Both the position numbers and the translations under genes were made by a program. From Mangrovimonas sp. TPBH4 (GTDB lineage: Bacteria; Bacteroidota; Bacteroidia; Flavobacteriales; Flavobacteriaceae), in contig NZ_LBIO01000062.1 of assembly GCF_001280505.1 (NCBI RefSeq), positions 62,001-126,000 on the forward strand: DNA of 64,000 nucleotides, read 5' to 3'. Shown here piece by piece: positions 61,147 to 64,000 of the stretch. The notes beneath the pieces were generated by a model. The model was not told the origin of the DNA. It did not search any database and saw only the letters and a program-made list of their open reading frames with translations. How positions within the stretch are numbered: the first letter of the stretch is position 1; each line of letters begins with the position of its first letter.

Positions 61147-62175
61147 CTTTTTGTAATTCACATCATATTCCAATTCTGAAAGGCCTTGATAGGTGTTCAC
61201 GCGTTCCAATTCCTCCAAACTGAAATCATCTTGCTTACAATAAGGGACCAATTTCTGGCTGTCCAGTCTTTTGGCAAGATATTCCTGTTCAAATTGACCT
61301 GGAGTTGGAATAAAAAAGGCTTTTTTGCCAAGTTTAGCCAAATCCATCACAGTAGTGTATCCAGAACGGGATACAATTAGCGAACTTTGGTGGATGGCGG
61401 CTTCCAGTTGCTCACTTCCCATATAATTGTAAATGGTCATATTGCCCATTTGTTCACAAGTCTGCTCAGCTTCCATCACTCCTTTTATAAAAACAGTTTT
61501 GAGGGACTGGTCTTTAAAAAGCTCCAAAACTTTCTCTTCCAAAAGTGTGCGTTGTGGTTCTGGTCCCGACAATAATACCATGATGTCATAAACATCTTTG
61601 GAGTTTTGCTTCTCAAAGCGGCTGATGGGACCCAGATATCTCAATGGGATTTCAAAATTATCCACATGGCCAAGTTGGCCACTTAGGTTTGGGGATTTCA
61701 AACTGTCCGGAACCCAGCATTCATTGTACTTCTTGATGTAGGATTGGTGCATGAGTGTACTAAACCAGGTGGTATTGCCACTTAATACTCGTAATTGGTG
61801 GGAAATAATCACAGAAGGAACCTTCTTGGAATAGGCTCCAAGTCTGTTGTCCGAAATAATGCCGTCAATATGGTGGGATGCAATGATCTGGTCGACCATC
61901 CTGTTTTCAGTTCTTATGGCTTTTAAAATGTTAGGCGCATTGGCAATCAATTTCAGTTTGAACCACTGTCCTTTTTTAGCGTAATGGATTTTATAAGAAG
62001 GCAGTTCCAAGGATTCTAAATCAGGGAACTCTTTTCTTAGAAGAGCCAGGGCGTCCCCATCGGAGGCGATGATAGGTTCAAAATTATGGGCTATTAAAGC
62101 ACGGATAATTGGAATGCAGCGGGTGGCGTGACCCAATCCCCAGTTAAGGGGCATGACTAAAATGCGTTTTTTCAT
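61120..62175 (-). CDS. GT-B fold glycosyltransferase (GT28/MurG-like)
   Basis: A 351-residue glycosyltransferase. The N-terminus MPLNWGLGHATRCIPIIRAL carries the glycine-rich acceptor loop of the MurG/UGT type. The C-terminal lobe has the donor-site motifs VLLSGPEPQRTLLEEKVLEL and SLIVSRSGYTTVMDLAKLGKKAFFIPTPGQFEQEYLA (nucleotide-sugar loop with Glu). It lacks strong match to MurG itself; relatives are cell-surface or lipid glycosylation enzymes of unknown acceptor. It converges on the kinase gene with a 27-base overlap. Confidence 0.88.
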   Translation of the reverse strand: MKKRILVMPLNWGLGHATRCIPIIRALIAHNFEPIIASDGDALALLRKEFPDLESLELPSYKIHYAKKGQWFKLKLIANAPNILKAIRTENRMVDQIIASHHIDGIISDNRLGAYSKKVPSVIISHQLRVLSGNTTWFSTLMHQSYIKKYNECWVPDSLKSPNLSGQLGHVDNFEIPLRYLGPISRFEKQNSKDVYDIMVLLSGPEPQRTLLEEKVLELFKDQSLKTVFIKGVMEAEQTCEQMGNMTIYNYMGSEQLEAAIHQSSLIVSRSGYTTVMDLAKLGKKAFFIPTPGQFEQEYLAKRLDSQKLVPYCKQDDFSLEELERVNTYQGLSELEYDVNYKKLFSLFKGE

Positions 62176-62334
62176 AGTGACGCTAAAGGGCTTTCGGTTG
62201 CTTATAGGTTTCTATCGGAAACTTGTGTAGCCACAACCTCCCAATATGCACTAATAATCAAAGATAAGTATAATACTGCTTCCATATATTTCCTTAATTT
62301 TACCGAATCTTATTATAAACATTAAATTGAAGTA

Positions 62335-63015
62335 GTGGGAAGTAAAAATAAGCTCAAGCGTTTTAAGGAAAATGAGACGTTTTCAAATGTATTTCAGCCT
62401 ACAAGGGATGAATTGGTGAATGCAGAATTTAAGTTGAAAGGGAACTGGAATGACACAGTTTTTAAAAACGATCATCCGTTGGTGTTGGAATTGGGATGTG
62501 GAAAAGGAGAGTATTCCGTGGCCTTGGCGCAAAAATATCCAGAGAAGAATTTTATTGGAATCGACATTAAGGGAGCCCGTTTTTGGAGAGGTGCCAAGAC
62601 TGCTGTGGAAGATGAGATTCACAATGTAGCTTTTTTGAGAACACAGATTGAATTGATTCAGTATGCCTTTGCTGAAAATGAAGTGGATGAAATTTGGATA
62701 ACATTCCCAGATCCGCAGATTAAATACAAGCGCACCAAACACCGCTTGACCAATTCGGAATTCTTAAAGCGTTACAAGCACATTCTCAAGCCAGAGGGCA
62801 TTGTCAACCTAAAAACCGACAGCGAATTTATGCATGGGTATACCCTTGGATTGTTGCATGGTGAAGGGCACGAAGTGCTGTATTCCAATCATGATGTGTA
62901 CAGACAGGAAGGGAGTCCAGAAGAAGTAACCAGTATTCAAACTTTTTATGAGAGTCAATATTTAGAACAAAACAAACCAATTACGTATATTAGGTTTAAA
63001 ATCAAAGATTCTTGA
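62335..63015 (+). CDS. trmB: tRNA (guanine(46)-N7)-methyltransferase
   Basis: The 226-residue SAM-dependent enzyme makes m7G46 in tRNA. The SAM loop is LELGCGKGEYSVALAQKYPEKNFIGIDIKGAR near residue 50, followed by the TrmB signature WITFPDPQIKYKRTKHRLTNSEFLKRY near residue 120. The start is GTG at 62335; there is no ATG in the 5' region, and the neighbouring stretch (VGSKNKLKRFKENETF) fits the family N-terminus. It overlaps the LysE gene start by 4 bases. Confidence 0.96.
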   Translation: MGSKNKLKRFKENETFSNVFQPTRDELVNAEFKLKGNWNDTVFKNDHPLVLELGCGKGEYSVALAQKYPEKNFIGIDIKGARFWRGAKTAVEDEIHNVAFLRTQIELIQYAFAENEVDEIWITFPDPQIKYKRTKHRLTNSEFLKRYKHILKPEGIVNLKTDSEFMHGYTLGLLHGEGHEVLYSNHDVYRQEGSPEEVTSIQTFYESQYLEQNKPITYIRFKIKDS

Positions 63016-63644
63016 ATATTACCATAGCCTTTGTTTTGGGATTCATGGCGGCTTTCTTGGCGGTTATGCCTCCTGGTTTGTTAAATATGACCGCTGCCAA
63101 AATCAGTTTAAGGGAAGGGCATACTAGAGGAATCGTATTTTCTGTTGGTGCCTGCATTATTGTATTTTTCCAAACCCTGATTGCCACAGTTTTTGCCAGA
63201 TATTTAAATAAGCATCCTGATGTTGTAGAAATTTTGCAACGGGTAGCCTTTGTGATTTTTGTGTTGGTTACTATCTATTTCCTTTTGGTTGCCAAGGGCA
63301 GGGAGAAAGTAGAAGAAGAGCTGGAGCCAAAAAGTAAGCGCAGTAGGTTTTTTCAGGGGATTTTTATGTCCAGTATCAATGTGTTCCCAATTCCGTTTCA
63401 AGCGTATATGGCCGTTACTTTGGCGTCCTTGGGTTGGTTGCAATTTGATACCACAAGCATTGCAGCCTATGTGTCTGGAGCAGCCATGGGATCGTTTGCA
63501 ATGTTGTATATCTATATGTTCTTCTTTGAAAAAATCAAGCACTTACAGTTTACCTCCCAAAAAAACATGAACTACATTATCGGGGGAATTACTGGAGTCA
63601 TTTCTTTAATCACCTTAGTCAATATCATTAAGGATTTAAAATGA
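63012..63644 (+). CDS. LysE family translocator
   Basis: A 210-residue membrane protein with about six hydrophobic segments and the LysE-type N-terminal segment (GFMAAFLAVMPPGLLNMTAAKISLREG), where the usual PGP is PPG. The start is a TTG at 63012, chosen because the first ATG (63045) would remove the first half of membrane segment 1. It overlaps trmB (TTGA) and the next gene (ATGA) by 4 bases each. Substrate is probably an amino acid or a small metabolite. Confidence 0.9.
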   Translation: MNITIAFVLGFMAAFLAVMPPGLLNMTAAKISLREGHTRGIVFSVGACIIVFFQTLIATVFARYLNKHPDVVEILQRVAFVIFVLVTIYFLLVAKGREKVEEELEPKSKRSRFFQGIFMSSINVFPIPFQAYMAVTLASLGWLQFDTTSIAAYVSGAAMGSFAMLYIYMFFFEKIKHLQFTSQKNMNYIIGGITGVISLITLVNIIKDLK

Positions 63645-63970
63645 AACCTGAGACCTTAAGTTTTTTTGAAAAAGTATATGAGGTCGCCAAACAGATTCCA
63701 ATGGGGCGCGTAACCAGTTATGGTGCTATTGCCAAATACCTTGGTGCAACCAAAAGCGCCCGAATGGTGGGCTATGCCATGAATGGTTCAACAGGAAAGG
63801 AAGTGCCCGCTCACCGTGTTGTAAATCGTTTGGGACTGCTTACGGGAAAGTTTCATTTTGAAGGTTCCAATCATATGCAGCAGCTTTTGGAAAGCGAAGG
63901 TGTATCTGTGAAAGACAACCAGGTGCAAGACTTTGAAACGGTGTTTTGGGACCCATCAGCCGAGTTATAA
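63641..63970 (+). CDS. Alkyltransferase-like protein (MGMT family, active-site Cys lost)
   Basis: A 109-residue protein with the MGMT helix-turn-helix core (QIPMGRVTSYGAIAKYLG with Tyr27, GATKSARMVGYAMN with the Arg finger at 40-41). The alkyl-acceptor motif PCHRV is VPAHRVV, with Ala57 in place of the cysteine. This defines the alkyltransferase-like (ATL) class, which binds O6-alkylguanine without repairing it and hands it to nucleotide excision repair. It is the last gene of the trmB operon and ends 30 bases before the window edge. Confidence 0.95.
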   Translation: MKPETLSFFEKVYEVAKQIPMGRVTSYGAIAKYLGATKSARMVGYAMNGSTGKEVPAHRVVNRLGLLTGKFHFEGSNHMQQLLESEGVSVKDNQVQDFETVFWDPSAEL

Positions 63971-64000
63971 TCATACAAAATTTCAGCATAAATCATTTCA

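Noticed and set aside
1-64000. CRISPR arrays, tRNA or rRNA genes, prophage and insertion sequences
   Set aside because: No regularly spaced repeats, cloverleaf sequences, integrases, phage structural genes or transposases were found on reading the window.

Overview
The window is an AT-rich, gene-dense piece of chromosome from a member of the Bacteroidota, most probably a marine-type Flavobacteriaceae. The signs are a secreted protein with a type IX secretion (T9SS) C-terminal sorting domain, a SusC-like/TonB outer-membrane receptor, several small families typical of the phylum (DUF3098, DUF3127, DUF4271, DUF4296, DUF4301, a bacterial GGGP-synthase-like protein, an S46 dipeptidyl-peptidase), a lack of obvious Shine-Dalgarno sequences, and repeated TAnnTTTG -7 promoter elements just upstream of start codons. 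No rRNA, tRNA, prophage, insertion sequence or CRISPR array was seen.

Layout. 1-11 kb: the 3' end of a large surface protein, an outer-membrane protein, glyS, a coiled-coil membrane protein, comF, an Ig-like lipoprotein, an omega-amidase and a DPP11-type peptidase. 11-18 kb: an orphan Vsr-like endonuclease, ahcY with a structured leader, and divergent from it a tight seven-gene run (phosphopantetheinyl transferase, GGGP synthase, YkoF-like protein, PnuC/PnuT transporter, NadR-like kinase, DUF4301, ArfB). 17.9-20.4 kb: a TPP riboswitch directly ahead of a TonB-dependent receptor. 20.4-27.4 kb: housekeeping genes (greA, HIT, histidine kinase, flavin reductase, aat, tag, thioredoxin-like). 27.5-32.6 kb: an accessory block of small lipoproteins and membrane proteins with a lone ABC ATPase. 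32.6-39.2 kb: truB, uppP, DUF3098 and ftsX, interrupted by a CPBP-like membrane protein, a carboxypeptidase-regulatory-like protein and a methyltransferase. 39.4-64 kb: leuS, a repeat island, ald, a metallopeptidase, a BI-1 protein, an Lrp regulator, saccharopine dehydrogenase, pckA, hemD, a GT2/pyrC/DUF4296 operon, tyrS, a LuxE-like protein, a T9SS cargo, a PhoB/PhoR-type two-component pair, a GT-B glycosyltransferase, and trmB/LysE/alkyltransferase-like.

The most coherent special system is the vitamin-uptake locus at 14.5-20.4 kb. A thiamine-pyrophosphate riboswitch controls the outer-membrane receptor, and the neighbouring operon supplies a candidate inner-membrane channel (Pnu family), a small thiamine-binding-type protein and a kinase that could trap the imported compound. 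The Pnu substrate (thiamine or nicotinamide riboside) is not settled by sequence alone. Other points worth following are a possible pseudoknotted ahcY leader, a short hairpin plus T-run immediately after the greA promoter, an orphan minus-strand terminator before aat, a Vsr-like nuclease that has lost its zinc ligands, a CPBP-like protein with a changed active-site motif, and a mosaic of palindromic repeats after leuS.
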